From an uncultured Lachnospiraceae bacterium (GTDB lineage Bacteria; Bacillota; Clostridia; Lachnospirales; Lachnospiraceae): 64,000 bases of DNA. The notes under the pieces are model-generated. The model saw only the letters and a program-made list of their open reading frames with translations. It did not search any database and was not told the DNA's origin. Within the stretch, counting starts at the first letter, position 1. Every line of letters starts with the position of its first letter. Location of the stretch: contig CAJTYM010000005.1 of the NCBI GenBank assembly GCA_910583835.1, forward strand, positions 61,985 to 125,984, read 5' to 3'. Positions 17,734-27,100 of the stretch are shown here, piece by piece. A program made the position numbers and the translations under genes.

Positions 17734-17951
17734 TTGTTTCCCTCTCAAGTCTTTGCTGATTGAATAATGCTAATAATATTATGCCACAATTTCAAATTCT
17801 TTCAAGGTCTGCTAAATTTTTTCAAAATTATCTCATCACACCCACTGTTTTGCGTCAATATTTTTTTATCAATTTATAGCATAAATTCCCACGCCATGGT
17901 AAAATAGTATTAAATAATATATGACAAATCAGGATTAATAAGGAGATTCCT

Positions 17952-18530
17952 ATGATAAACGAGATACAGGACGAAAGATACTCTGTCGCCGATGAAGCCA
18001 TCTACGATGCATTCTTTTTAGTCCTCAAAGAGAAAGAATTAGACAAGATAACCGTTTCCGATGTGATAAAGAGAGCCGGAATTGTCCGTAGTACTTTTTA
18101 CAACCACTACGAAAACATTCCCGCCCTCATCACTGCCATTGAGGATAAGACAATCCAGGATATTTTCTCACTCATGGAAAAGTTTCATCCCAACAACGAC
18201 CGGGAAATGTGCAGGTCTTATTTCCTGACAATCTGCGAATACACAATGACAAACCCTTTTCTGGGCAACCTTCTGCGCAATCCACAAAATGAGGCGTTTT
18301 TTGAGAAATTCCTGACCATGTTCCACCGCTACGTCTCCAATGTCATGCAGAACACCGACCCCTCCCATCCCAGTAAGGAGGAGTTCTCCTATATGATTGC
18401 CTGCGTCATCGGCAGTACCATCGGCGTGCTCCACAAGTGGAGCGCAGAGCATTTCCATGCCCCCGCCGAAGTCATCGCCGACATTCTCACGCAATCATTT
18501 ATCGCCGTCATGATGCCATTTATCTCATAG
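17952..18530 (+). CDS. TetR/AcrR-family transcriptional regulator
   Basis: A 192-residue protein with an N-terminal TetR helix-turn-helix (KITVSDVIKRAGIVRSTFYNHY, seen at about residues 33-55) and an all-helical C-terminal domain. ATG follows AAGGAG. It converges on the acyl-AMP ligase gene with 5 bp between stops, so it is a likely local regulator of the condensation-ACP-ligase operon or of itself. An AT-rich imperfect dyad just upstream (around 17905-17925) may be its own operator. The ligand is unknown. Confidence 0.85.
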   Translation: MINEIQDERYSVADEAIYDAFFLVLKEKELDKITVSDVIKRAGIVRSTFYNHYENIPALITAIEDKTIQDIFSLMEKFHPNNDREMCRSYFLTICEYTMTNPFLGNLLRNPQNEAFFEKFLTMFHRYVSNVMQNTDPSHPSKEEFSYMIACVIGSTIGVLHKWSAEHFHAPAEVIADILTQSFIAVMMPFIS

Positions 18531-18535
18531 GGGAT

Positions 18536-20092
18536 TTATTGATTTAACGGCTCGTCAATCAAAGCTTCCTGCCGTTTGATTTTCTTGGTTGCGCTTCTGA
18601 TAAAGGGATTCTTGCGCACTATCAGCCCGGTAATCTGGCGGTAGGTAGGCTGATTTTTATTATACTCATCTAAGAACGCCTGCAGACCTGCCTGAATTTC
18701 CTCTGCGCTAAGGCCTTTCGCCTGAACGACATCCTGATCCGGATAAATCCTTGCCGTCAGCCCATTATTCTCACCTGTCACAATGACTTCGCCTACCAGT
18801 GCGCCCAGCGCCAGCTTATTCTCAATCTCCTCCGGCGAAATGTTCTCCCCATTGGAAAGGATAATCAGGTTCTTCACACGTCCATTGATAAACAGGAATC
18901 CGTCTTCATCCAGATAGCCCTTATCTCCCGTGTGCAGCCAGCCGTCCTTCAAGGTCTCCGCCGTCTCTTCCGGCATCTGGTAATATCCTTTCATGACACT
19001 GCTGCCCTTGACAAGTATTTCCCCATTGTCAAAAGCAATCTCCGCATTTTCAAGGGGCCTGCCGATAGAGCCCGGCTTATTGTCCCCCGGCATGTTGGAA
19101 CTGATAACCGGAGAACACTCCGACATGCCATAACCCTCATAAATATTTACGCCGTATTCCGCAAACTTGTCAATATAAAACGGGTCAAGATGTGCGCCGC
19201 CAGTAAATATGATTTTCAGGTTTCCGCCAAATACATTGGCTGCCAGCGCCTGTTTGGGGATGGATGGGTCTGCTGCGGAAAGCCGCTTATAAATCGTCTC
19301 CACCATCATCGGAACCATCAGGATTACCTGCGGTTTGAAGACGCCCATATTTTTCACCATATGCAGGAGGGAATCATTGATACAAACAGTTGCACCCAGG
19401 GAAAATCCTTTCAGCCAATCCATCACCAGACAGAACGCATGGTGAATTGGCAGCACGCTCAGCATTGCCGTCCCCGGTTCTGCCGTATAACGGACATACG
19501 CCACGTTCGTTGCCAGATTATCCTGTGTCAGCATAACGCCCTTGCTTTTACCGGTTGTCCCTGAGGTGAAAATAATCGTTGCCACATCCTCGGGATTCGG
19601 CCTATCCGCATCTGCAACATTATCTCCGGCAGCTTTCTTAAGCTCCGCCAAGGATACGACTTTCTCATTAGTTGCTTCTGCTTCTTCGTCTTGCAGAAGC
19701 CAGATTTTTCTCAGTTTCGGACAAGCAGCCAGAATTGCATCCAAGAGCGCCACACCCTTGGGGCTTAAGAAAAGACCTTCTGCATCCGAACGGTTAATTA
19801 AATCAATTAAATCCTCTCCCGGAAGCCCGGCGTCAAGCGGCACGGCAACTGTATTTCCAGTGATAATGCCCAGATAGCTTTCAATCCACTCCACGGAACT
19901 GTTTCCGATAAGGGCGATGTGCTTGCCCTCAAATCCTTCCGCCAGCAGGCCTTTTCTGACTGCCACAACATTTTCCATCAATTCTTTGTAGCTTCTTTCC
20001 ATAATTTCTTTTTTCTGCAGCCACTTTACCGCCTTAATATCTGCAAATTTTTCCACACTGTTTTCTAAGACATCACGAATAAGCATTCCCAT
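18536..20092 (-). CDS. Acyl-AMP ligase / AMP-dependent synthetase
   Basis: A 518-residue ANL-superfamily enzyme: P-loop IIFTSGTTGKSKGVML at about 172-188, GYGMSECSP A5 motif near 325, hinge and W-L-H-T-G-D-K-G-Y near 390, and a C-terminal catalytic Lys in RSATKKIKRQ. It activates a carboxylic acid as the acyl-adenylate and passes it to a thiol, here most simply the carrier protein encoded 4 bp upstream. ATG 20092 uses the AGGAGG that overlaps the end of the ACP gene, a sign of translational coupling. The fold is nearer fatty/aryl-acid ligases than NRPS adenylation domains. Substrate not determined. Confidence 0.87.
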   Translation of the reverse strand: MGMLIRDVLENSVEKFADIKAVKWLQKKEIMERSYKELMENVVAVRKGLLAEGFEGKHIALIGNSSVEWIESYLGIITGNTVAVPLDAGLPGEDLIDLINRSDAEGLFLSPKGVALLDAILAACPKLRKIWLLQDEEAEATNEKVVSLAELKKAAGDNVADADRPNPEDVATIIFTSGTTGKSKGVMLTQDNLATNVAYVRYTAEPGTAMLSVLPIHHAFCLVMDWLKGFSLGATVCINDSLLHMVKNMGVFKPQVILMVPMMVETIYKRLSAADPSIPKQALAANVFGGNLKIIFTGGAHLDPFYIDKFAEYGVNIYEGYGMSECSPVISSNMPGDNKPGSIGRPLENAEIAFDNGEILVKGSSVMKGYYQMPEETAETLKDGWLHTGDKGYLDEDGFLFINGRVKNLIILSNGENISPEEIENKLALGALVGEVIVTGENNGLTARIYPDQDVVQAKGLSAEEIQAGLQAFLDEYNKNQPTYRQITGLIVRKNPFIRSATKKIKRQEALIDEPLNQ

Positions 20093-20096
20093 AATT

Positions 20097-20339
20097 TTAC
20101 GCCTCCTGCTGTAATTTTTCCATCATTTCCAGAGCCTCTGCAATTGTGAGGACCTTTAATACATCTTCCTCCTCGAGCTCAATGTCAAAAGTATCCTCAA
20201 GTTCTCCCAGAAAAGACATGAAGTCCAGGGAACTGAATCCCAAATCTTCCCGGAATCTCATATCATCCTTCATGTCCTCCGGCTTTACCTCACAATACTG
20301 TGCTACAATTGTTTTAAACTGCATCTCGTTTGTCATCAT
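20097..20339 (-). CDS. Acyl carrier protein
   Basis: An 80-residue acidic helical protein with the phosphopantetheine site in DLGFSSLDFM (usual form DSL; here SSL), followed by E-L-E-D-T-F-D-I-E-L-E. It is discrete, not part of the fatty-acid synthase cluster, and lies between a condensation-domain protein and an acyl-AMP ligase, so it is likely dedicated to this pathway. AGGAGG precedes a double ATG (20339 or 20336). Confidence 0.9.
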   Translation of the reverse strand: MMTNEMQFKTIVAQYCEVKPEDMKDDMRFREDLGFSSLDFMSFLGELEDTFDIELEEEDVLKVLTIAEALEMMEKLQQEA

Positions 20340-20396
20340 TCATCCTCCTAAAATATTTGTCTGCATAAAATTATCTCTTGCTGTTTATTTCATGAT

Positions 20397-21782
20397 TTAT
20401 ACTTGTTCCATAATCTCGCCGATCGTCATATCCGGTTCTGCGATTCCTTTGAACAGGATACGCATCATATAATAATATAACAGTTCCATATCATGCTCTT
20501 GCAAATGAGCTGTCTGATAGTGATAGGAGAAATTCATCCCCCCATGCTCCGTATGCGATACGGTCAGATACATTTTCTTGGTGGCAGCGCCGTTGGCAAA
20601 CCACTTGGAATGCTGTGGAATCTGTTCCAAATGCGGGTTATCCATCTTCACGGGCAACGGCTGATAGGTGAGGTAGCAGCTCTCATACGCCGTATGCTCC
20701 GGCGTGTGGTAACGCTTCCTCATTTCATCCATAATCAGCGCCGGGTCATAGTTGCTGTGCATGTAAATCCGGTTCTGCACATTCTGAATCTCATAGGCTG
20801 CCGCCATAAATTCCATCTCCGCAGGAATCACTGTCCGGCAAGGAAACATAATTGTCCTGCTGCCGCCGGATGTCCACTCGTCATGCGTGGAACGCCGCGA
20901 GATAAAATTCTGAATCGTAATGTCTTCCTGCCCATCATTTACCTTTGACAGATAAGTACGGATTCCCAGCAACAAAAGGTTTGTCATCGAAAGCTGGTGG
21001 TTCATGCAAAAAGCAATCAGGTTTTTCGTAGGCTCCGGCTCCAGATAATAGTCCTTTACCTCCACAAACAAATTATTCAATTCTATGTCTGCTGCCCGCA
21101 AATTTTTATTCCCATGCTTCTTCCTTGCCGCCTCAAGAACATCGGGACCCTGAATATCAGAATAAAGCGGCTCCCCCAGGGCATCCAGCTGGTCGTCCCA
21201 GAACTTCTTATCTTTGGCGAGACGTTTCTCATTATTGGCTTTCTTCAGATCTTTTTCCAGCACCATCTCAAAATCTGCCAAATCCTTGGGATATTCCGAC
21301 CCAAAGCGATAATGCGTATACAGCTGCATCAAATCATTTATCATAACCACCAGGCCGCAGGAATCAATCAGCCTGTGGTCCATATGGATAAAAAATCCAT
21401 TAAATCCTTCCGGGAGTTTTACCATCGTCACGTCACACAGAGGAATATCATCCCCATCAAACGTCTCATACGCCCATTGCTGCATCAGGTTATCCGCCGC
21501 CTCTAGGCTCATGCCGGATAAATCTTTGAGCGGAATGTCCCTGGTTTCTTTTTCTGCAATATACTGTTTTACCTGTCCTTTTTCATCGGGCTTCGTGAAA
21601 CGGACCCTCATACATCCATAACGCTCAAACTCCAGCTGAATGCATTTTTTCAAAAGCCCAAAATCCAAGGCTGCCTTTAACGATGCCACAACACTGACGC
21701 CTGACACTTGCTGTGTCTTGTAATCCTGAATCCAGTTATGGTGCATTTTCTGCGCCGCTGTCAACGGATAATAATCTCTCAT
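20397..21782 (-). CDS. Standalone condensation-domain (acyltransferase) protein
   Basis: About 461 residues, beginning MRDYYPLTAAQKMHHNW, the C1 motif of NRPS condensation domains. ATG 21782 follows AAAGGAGG and is preferred over an upstream in-frame start. The active-site HHxxxDG reads D-H-R-L-I-D-S: the catalytic second His and the Asp remain, the first His is Asp and the Gly is Ser. This variation is common in standalone acyltransferases (PapA, WES or free C domains) that join a carrier-bound acyl group to an amine or alcohol. With the ACP and ligase that follow it forms a three-gene acyl-transfer cassette. The acceptor is unknown; a link to the NRPS 9 kb away is possible but unproven. Confidence 0.82.
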   Translation of the reverse strand: MRDYYPLTAAQKMHHNWIQDYKTQQVSGVSVVASLKAALDFGLLKKCIQLEFERYGCMRVRFTKPDEKGQVKQYIAEKETRDIPLKDLSGMSLEAADNLMQQWAYETFDGDDIPLCDVTMVKLPEGFNGFFIHMDHRLIDSCGLVVMINDLMQLYTHYRFGSEYPKDLADFEMVLEKDLKKANNEKRLAKDKKFWDDQLDALGEPLYSDIQGPDVLEAARKKHGNKNLRAADIELNNLFVEVKDYYLEPEPTKNLIAFCMNHQLSMTNLLLLGIRTYLSKVNDGQEDITIQNFISRRSTHDEWTSGGSRTIMFPCRTVIPAEMEFMAAAYEIQNVQNRIYMHSNYDPALIMDEMRKRYHTPEHTAYESCYLTYQPLPVKMDNPHLEQIPQHSKWFANGAATKKMYLTVSHTEHGGMNFSYHYQTAHLQEHDMELLYYYMMRILFKGIAEPDMTIGEIMEQV

Positions 21783-21919
21783 GGATAATCCTCCTTTTGC
21801 TTCCTTCTTCTGAGAACCTAACACATTTCACTTATAAATTCTACCCCCTTGATGAGTTAGCATACACTTTACCTGAAATTGACCGAGACTTTTCAATTTA
21901 AAGAAAATTACTGCTAATC

Positions 21920-21949
21920 AAATACCCCGCAGCTTGCTGCGGGGTATTT
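21920..21949. terminator. Strong terminator after the alpha-galactosidase gene
   Basis: A perfect 14-bp stem, AAATACCCCGCAGC / GCTGCGGGGTATTT, with a 2-nt loop and A/T ends in both directions. It separates the glycan-use locus from the acyl-transfer operon. Confidence 0.85.
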
Positions 21950-21973
21950 GCCCTCTCATTAACGGTACTGCAA

Positions 21974-24079
21974 TCAATCCACCCTCATCCTCACCGCCAA
22001 CGCTTTGCGGTTTTCCACAGGACTATAATACAGCACCCCTTTTTTTATTTCAACAAGTTCCGGTGTATCGCTAAACACCTCTTCCATTTGGTATACATAA
22101 TTCCCCGGCAGCTTCATCTCTATCTGCTCCGGCAATTCTCCATCAAACAAGTGAATCACTGCATAGGCAGCTTTGGCTGCACCAATCCGCACAAGACCTT
22201 GCCATCCTTTGGGATGCCTTGCGCTGTAAATTGGGGGACCGAAACGATAAGACTGTCCATCGGCAATAACCGGAGTGATTTTCCTATAAAATGCCATGCC
22301 TCTGTCTATAATCTCCCACTGCTCATTGGTCAGCCCAATCACATCTCCAGAAATACACATCCGTCCCAAAAATGTATTGATGACGGAATAAGCAATCCGT
22401 TTTCTCGAATCCGATTCCCGGATAACTGCCCATATCTGGCTCTGAGCCGGATGGATAGCGCGGTGAAGATTGGCAGCGATTACCGGAATTTCCTCACATT
22501 CATGCGCGTCAGAGAAAGAAGCCATGCTCATCTGCCTCATCAGGGAGGGCTCTAAGCGATGTCCGCCAGAAGCACAATTCTCCAATACAATTCCCGGGAT
22601 TTCTTGTTTTATCTTCTCAATAAATTCCTGGGATTTTTCCATATTCTGTCTAAGTCCTTCCCCCAGGGATTCTGCACCGTCACATCCAATGCCAATCGTT
22701 TCATTATAGTCAATCTTCATATAACCAAATCCATATTTTTTGAATGTCCCGATTACCTTTTTTGTCAGATACTGTTCTACCCACGGATCCCGCATATCCC
22801 AAAACCGCCTGAAATAACTGGTCAGCGGCTTCCCATCTTTATGAAGCAGATGCTCTTCCATCTGGTAGGCGCGGGCGGCTTTCCCTACCGTTTCTATTTC
22901 AAACCAGATACCCGGCACCATTCCTGCCTGCTTTATCAGTTCCACTGTCTTATCAAGCCCTGCCGGAAACAACTGCGGCGATACCTCATAATCTCCCATG
23001 CCGATATCCCAGGGCACTCCTTCCTCCTTGTACCATCCACAGTCAATTACAAAATATGTAAACCCTTTATCTTTGATTTTCTCTACAATCGCAGAAATAT
23101 TTTCATGAGAAGGGTTCCCCCAGGTAGTACAATATTCATTGAACACGATTGGCAATTCCTGTTCACATTTAGGCGCACGTTCCAGACCTTCCTCAGCAGC
23201 GGCCGTCAGCCTTGCCGTAAACAGGTCAATCGAATCCGTCTGTGCCACACTGACAATCGCTTCCGGAGTCCGAAATACCGTGCCCGGCTCTATATTCTTA
23301 GTCCAATGTCCAAAATCACGGTCTGCTAATCCGCCGCTCACGCAGAATCCATCATCTTTCCGGTATAATTCTATCTGCCACGATGCAGGATGTGCAATCT
23401 GCGCCCCCCAAAATACATGATGCTTTTTATCCTCCACTGCTATAAATGGGAAGAATTTGTTCACCGGCATAGAACCTGCCTGTCCGAATTTTTCACAGCG
23501 CACCGCATGGGGGGCCCATGCCGGCTCCAGCTGCAGATCTTCTGCTGAAAGAACTTCCAGCCTGCCCTCCTGGCTCCACACGCTTCGCAGGCGGTAAACC
23601 TGCAATGACTCTGCCCCATCTCCATCAGCATAAGGCGATATCCCCCCTAAGGAAAAACTTTCAAACATTTCAAGCTGCACCATCTCGTTCCCCTGATTTT
23701 CAAACTCACAGAAAATCCGTACATAGGGCGTATGGGGCTTCCATACCAGGTAATGTTTTACTTGATATCCCCTGTCATCGCGCAGCACTGTCTCAATCCA
23801 TTTCCTGTCCTCTGTCTCTGTCTCACTCTGGTCCGCAAATCGAAGCCTGCGCACAGTTTCTCCGTTTCGCATGGAATTTCCCATGGCATACGCCTCATTG
23901 TAAATATCTCCCACCGCTTTTATCTGTACCAGAGAATCTGCTGACTGACTTTTTTCAGCTTCCCTTTCGCTGCAGGCTAAAGGCAGCAGGAGCAGGCTGA
24001 CCTGCTCCGTCTCCTTATCTTTTAGGTAACGCGCTTTCATATCTCCCAACGCATACTCTCTTAAAACCTCTGCTGCCAT
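21974..24079 (-). CDS. Alpha-galactosidase, glycoside hydrolase family 36
   Basis: A 701-residue cytoplasmic enzyme with no signal peptide. The N-terminal beta-sandwich is followed by a TIM barrel with W-Y-K-E-E, GIWFEIETV and the nucleophile in MKIDYNE (Asp457). The likely acid/base is in FSDAHE (Asp524), after ENCASGGHRLE. These are GH36/melibiase signatures; length fits (about 700-740). It hydrolyses terminal alpha-galactosides, although other alpha-glycosides occur in the family. Last gene of the locus, 23 bp after the large secreted protein, ending at the strong hairpin near 21935. The ABC transporter upstream presumably imports its substrate. Confidence 0.88.
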   Translation of the reverse strand: MAAEVLREYALGDMKARYLKDKETEQVSLLLLPLACSEREAEKSQSADSLVQIKAVGDIYNEAYAMGNSMRNGETVRRLRFADQSETETEDRKWIETVLRDDRGYQVKHYLVWKPHTPYVRIFCEFENQGNEMVQLEMFESFSLGGISPYADGDGAESLQVYRLRSVWSQEGRLEVLSAEDLQLEPAWAPHAVRCEKFGQAGSMPVNKFFPFIAVEDKKHHVFWGAQIAHPASWQIELYRKDDGFCVSGGLADRDFGHWTKNIEPGTVFRTPEAIVSVAQTDSIDLFTARLTAAAEEGLERAPKCEQELPIVFNEYCTTWGNPSHENISAIVEKIKDKGFTYFVIDCGWYKEEGVPWDIGMGDYEVSPQLFPAGLDKTVELIKQAGMVPGIWFEIETVGKAARAYQMEEHLLHKDGKPLTSYFRRFWDMRDPWVEQYLTKKVIGTFKKYGFGYMKIDYNETIGIGCDGAESLGEGLRQNMEKSQEFIEKIKQEIPGIVLENCASGGHRLEPSLMRQMSMASFSDAHECEEIPVIAANLHRAIHPAQSQIWAVIRESDSRKRIAYSVINTFLGRMCISGDVIGLTNEQWEIIDRGMAFYRKITPVIADGQSYRFGPPIYSARHPKGWQGLVRIGAAKAAYAVIHLFDGELPEQIEMKLPGNYVYQMEEVFSDTPELVEIKKGVLYYSPVENRKALAVRMRVD

Positions 24080-24101
24080 GTCTCTATTTCTCCCTTGTTT
24101 A

Positions 24102-27100
24102 TCATTTCTTAACGGTTACTTTTTTCGCCGAGCTCCAGGCACCGTTAACCTTATTTTTGCCGGAGCCTTTACATGCACGGATTCTAACATAATATTTCTT
24201 CCCTGCTTTCAGTTTTTTAATGGTTACGCTCGTCTTTCTTTTCTTTACCGGAACAATCTTAGCGCCTTTTTTGAAATTCTTCTTCAGGCAATACTGAATC
24301 TCATAACGGTCTGCCTTTGCAGCCTTTTTCCATTTAACCGTCAGTGTTTTCTTCTTTGAAGACTTCACGCTGGACAATTTCATCTTTTTGGGAGATATTG
24401 TCACGGCGATTTTTTGCTCTGCAGATTTATAAATATTGTCTCCCGCCGCTTTGACAGTTATTGTCGCTTTTCCACAGCCTTTGATTGTTACCTTGCCGCT
24501 CGTCTCGCCAACCGTTACCACTTTCTTGTTATCAGACGTATAAGTAATCGCTCCTACGCCGTTGGCTTTCAGGCTAAATGCTTTGTTTCCATAGGCCTTC
24601 TTGATAACAGACGGCACACCGGTAATCTTATTGTCTTTCTTCGCCGCCGGCGGATTCACTACCGGCGGATTCACTACCGGCGGATTTGCTGCCGAAGCTG
24701 CAGCTTTAGCCGGAGCAACTGCAAATTTATCAAGCCTGGGCGTAAAATCATCTTGTACAGAACTGAATTTGTAAGAATTATCATTCATAAACGTAATAAT
24801 ATTCGTGCCTTCTTTCAAACTTACATCCACAACTGTATTCTTATAGGTATCCCAAGCCAGCGTATTCCTAAAATATACCGTCTGCGGCGTGCCGCCGTTA
24901 ACGCTAATCTGCATATAACGCTCTACCAAGTCCGTATTATACGGGTGTACATAATTATCTCCGTTCTGTTTCTTCATTACCGGAGCAGGTTCGTTGTTTG
25001 CATAGAATACGGAAAGCTTGTAGTCTCCTGCCTGGGGAACTGTTAACGAAAGCGTCAGTTTATTGTCCTTGCCGCCGCGGAAACCTTCCACTGCTTTCCC
25101 GCCGGAAGCATACTGCGTCTGGATTACCTGCGGAACTGCCGTGCTGCCGGGCAGATAATTGTATCCATCATCTGTTTTTGTACCGGAAATCTCACAGTCT
25201 TCCGCCTCTACGGCGATTGTCTTTTCTTCTGTTGCTCCCAATACCTCCGTAAATACAACTTTATCTACTGTCAGGTTATTTCCTTTGAGCAGTAAATGAT
25301 TCATGCCTGCTGTAAGGTACGCCATGCCCCCATCTTCTTTTCCCAAATCAAGGGAGAAAAGTTCCAGCCAGTTCAGGCTTATGCCTGACTCAGCTTTTGC
25401 ATCTTGGGCATAATTAACTTTGCTTTTAGAAAGCACGGCGTTTCCTGTCCCGGAAGTTCCAATTCTATAATATCCATCCCGCGGAACACATACATAGAAA
25501 TCAAGTTCGCCACTTCCTTTAGCGCTTCCTGCGCCGCTGTAAGTTCCTTCTCTTGAAAGCACATACCCTTCCTTGCTGCCAACCAGTTCTTCCGGCTCGA
25601 CAGATACAACCGCAGCCTTTTCCGGCTCATATGTCAAATCAATCTTATCAAGCATGGCGCTCACTATACACTTCTCGTTCATGCCGCTGTTGGTCCTGTT
25701 CAGGCTGTTGCCCTTGTACATTATCTGAATCTCATGTTTTCCTGCGGTCAAGTCCACATAAACAGTCCTGTAATTGTAATAACCCCATTTCACGGTAGAA
25801 TCATATACCAGTTCTGGCAATTCCTTGCCGTCTATGGCAAGACTATGCATTACAAATGCACCAATTGCACGGTTCTGCGCACCGCTTGCGCTTGTTGTAT
25901 ATTCCAGTGTCAACGGATTCACACACGGCGCCTGGCTGCTGTAGTAGACATTCATTCGGTATCTTCCGGTTTGCGGAACCTCCACTGAAAATTTCACCCC
26001 ATCTCCCTGTGCATCCAGGCTTCCGACATCTGCACGGTTAGAGCGTGCAAGCGTGGTATCTCCGGTCTGCTCATACTTTTTGGCATTTCCAAGCAAGGTC
26101 GCTTCTTCTGCCTCATACGTCTTCTCCCAGTTCTTCTCATATCCTGCAATAATTGTATTTTCTCCACTGACAGCCGGGGTGATAATGGCAAAATAAGCAT
26201 CGTTTAATTCTGCATTGGGAATCGTAAATACAAGGTTATTCCCGGAAAATGCCAGGTTTCCCTCATATTCTACCGGAGTTGTATCTGCAAATCCATGATG
26301 CCCGGTAAACTTCGTGCTGTAAATCTTAACATGGGCATTTGAAGCATCGCGAAACGTCTTTGTAGAACGGATGTTTTCAATACTGACGGTCTGGCTTCCA
26401 GCCTGACCGCCAAACAGGCTGTATACAATTCCGGCGCTGTCATCGACACTTGTAAGCCCATACAGGCTGCCACGCGCACTCGGGTTCTCAATTTTTTCCA
26501 ACGTCAGGGGCGTCTTATTTCCCGTCATCTGCGCATACCATTTGTATACCCACCAGGCGCCATTCGGTTTATTCGTATCTGCCGCCAATTCATTTAAGCT
26601 GTTTGCCAATCCCCAATACGGCAGAGACGCATAGGCGTTTTCCTCCTCAAAGATGGAGAGCCAGTTTACCAGAGAGCCGGGATTTCCAACATCAGAAAAA
26701 TTGGCTACTTCATTGACAAATAAGATTGGCTCAATCTCTGAACCAGCATAATAAGTCTTAATAAATCCCTTTATCTCATCGCAATGCGATTTAAAACTCC
26801 TCAATTTATCTTTCTGCAGTTCATGCCATGTAATATATTCCGGCAGACAGCTATGTTCCTGGCAGTATTGGAGGAAGGTACGATAGGCATTCGTATTATA
26901 AACAGAAAAATTAGGCCCTGCCACTTTAATCTTTGGATTAATCTTCTTGACAGTTGTATAAATTTTCAGCCAGTCTTCACACAGCTGCGGAACTTTGCTG
27001 CTGTTATTGTACCAAATCCCATCCGGTTCATTGAACAGTACAAAACTATAACCTGCAATCTCTTCTTCTGTCTTTCCTTCTACCATCTCACGGACGATTT

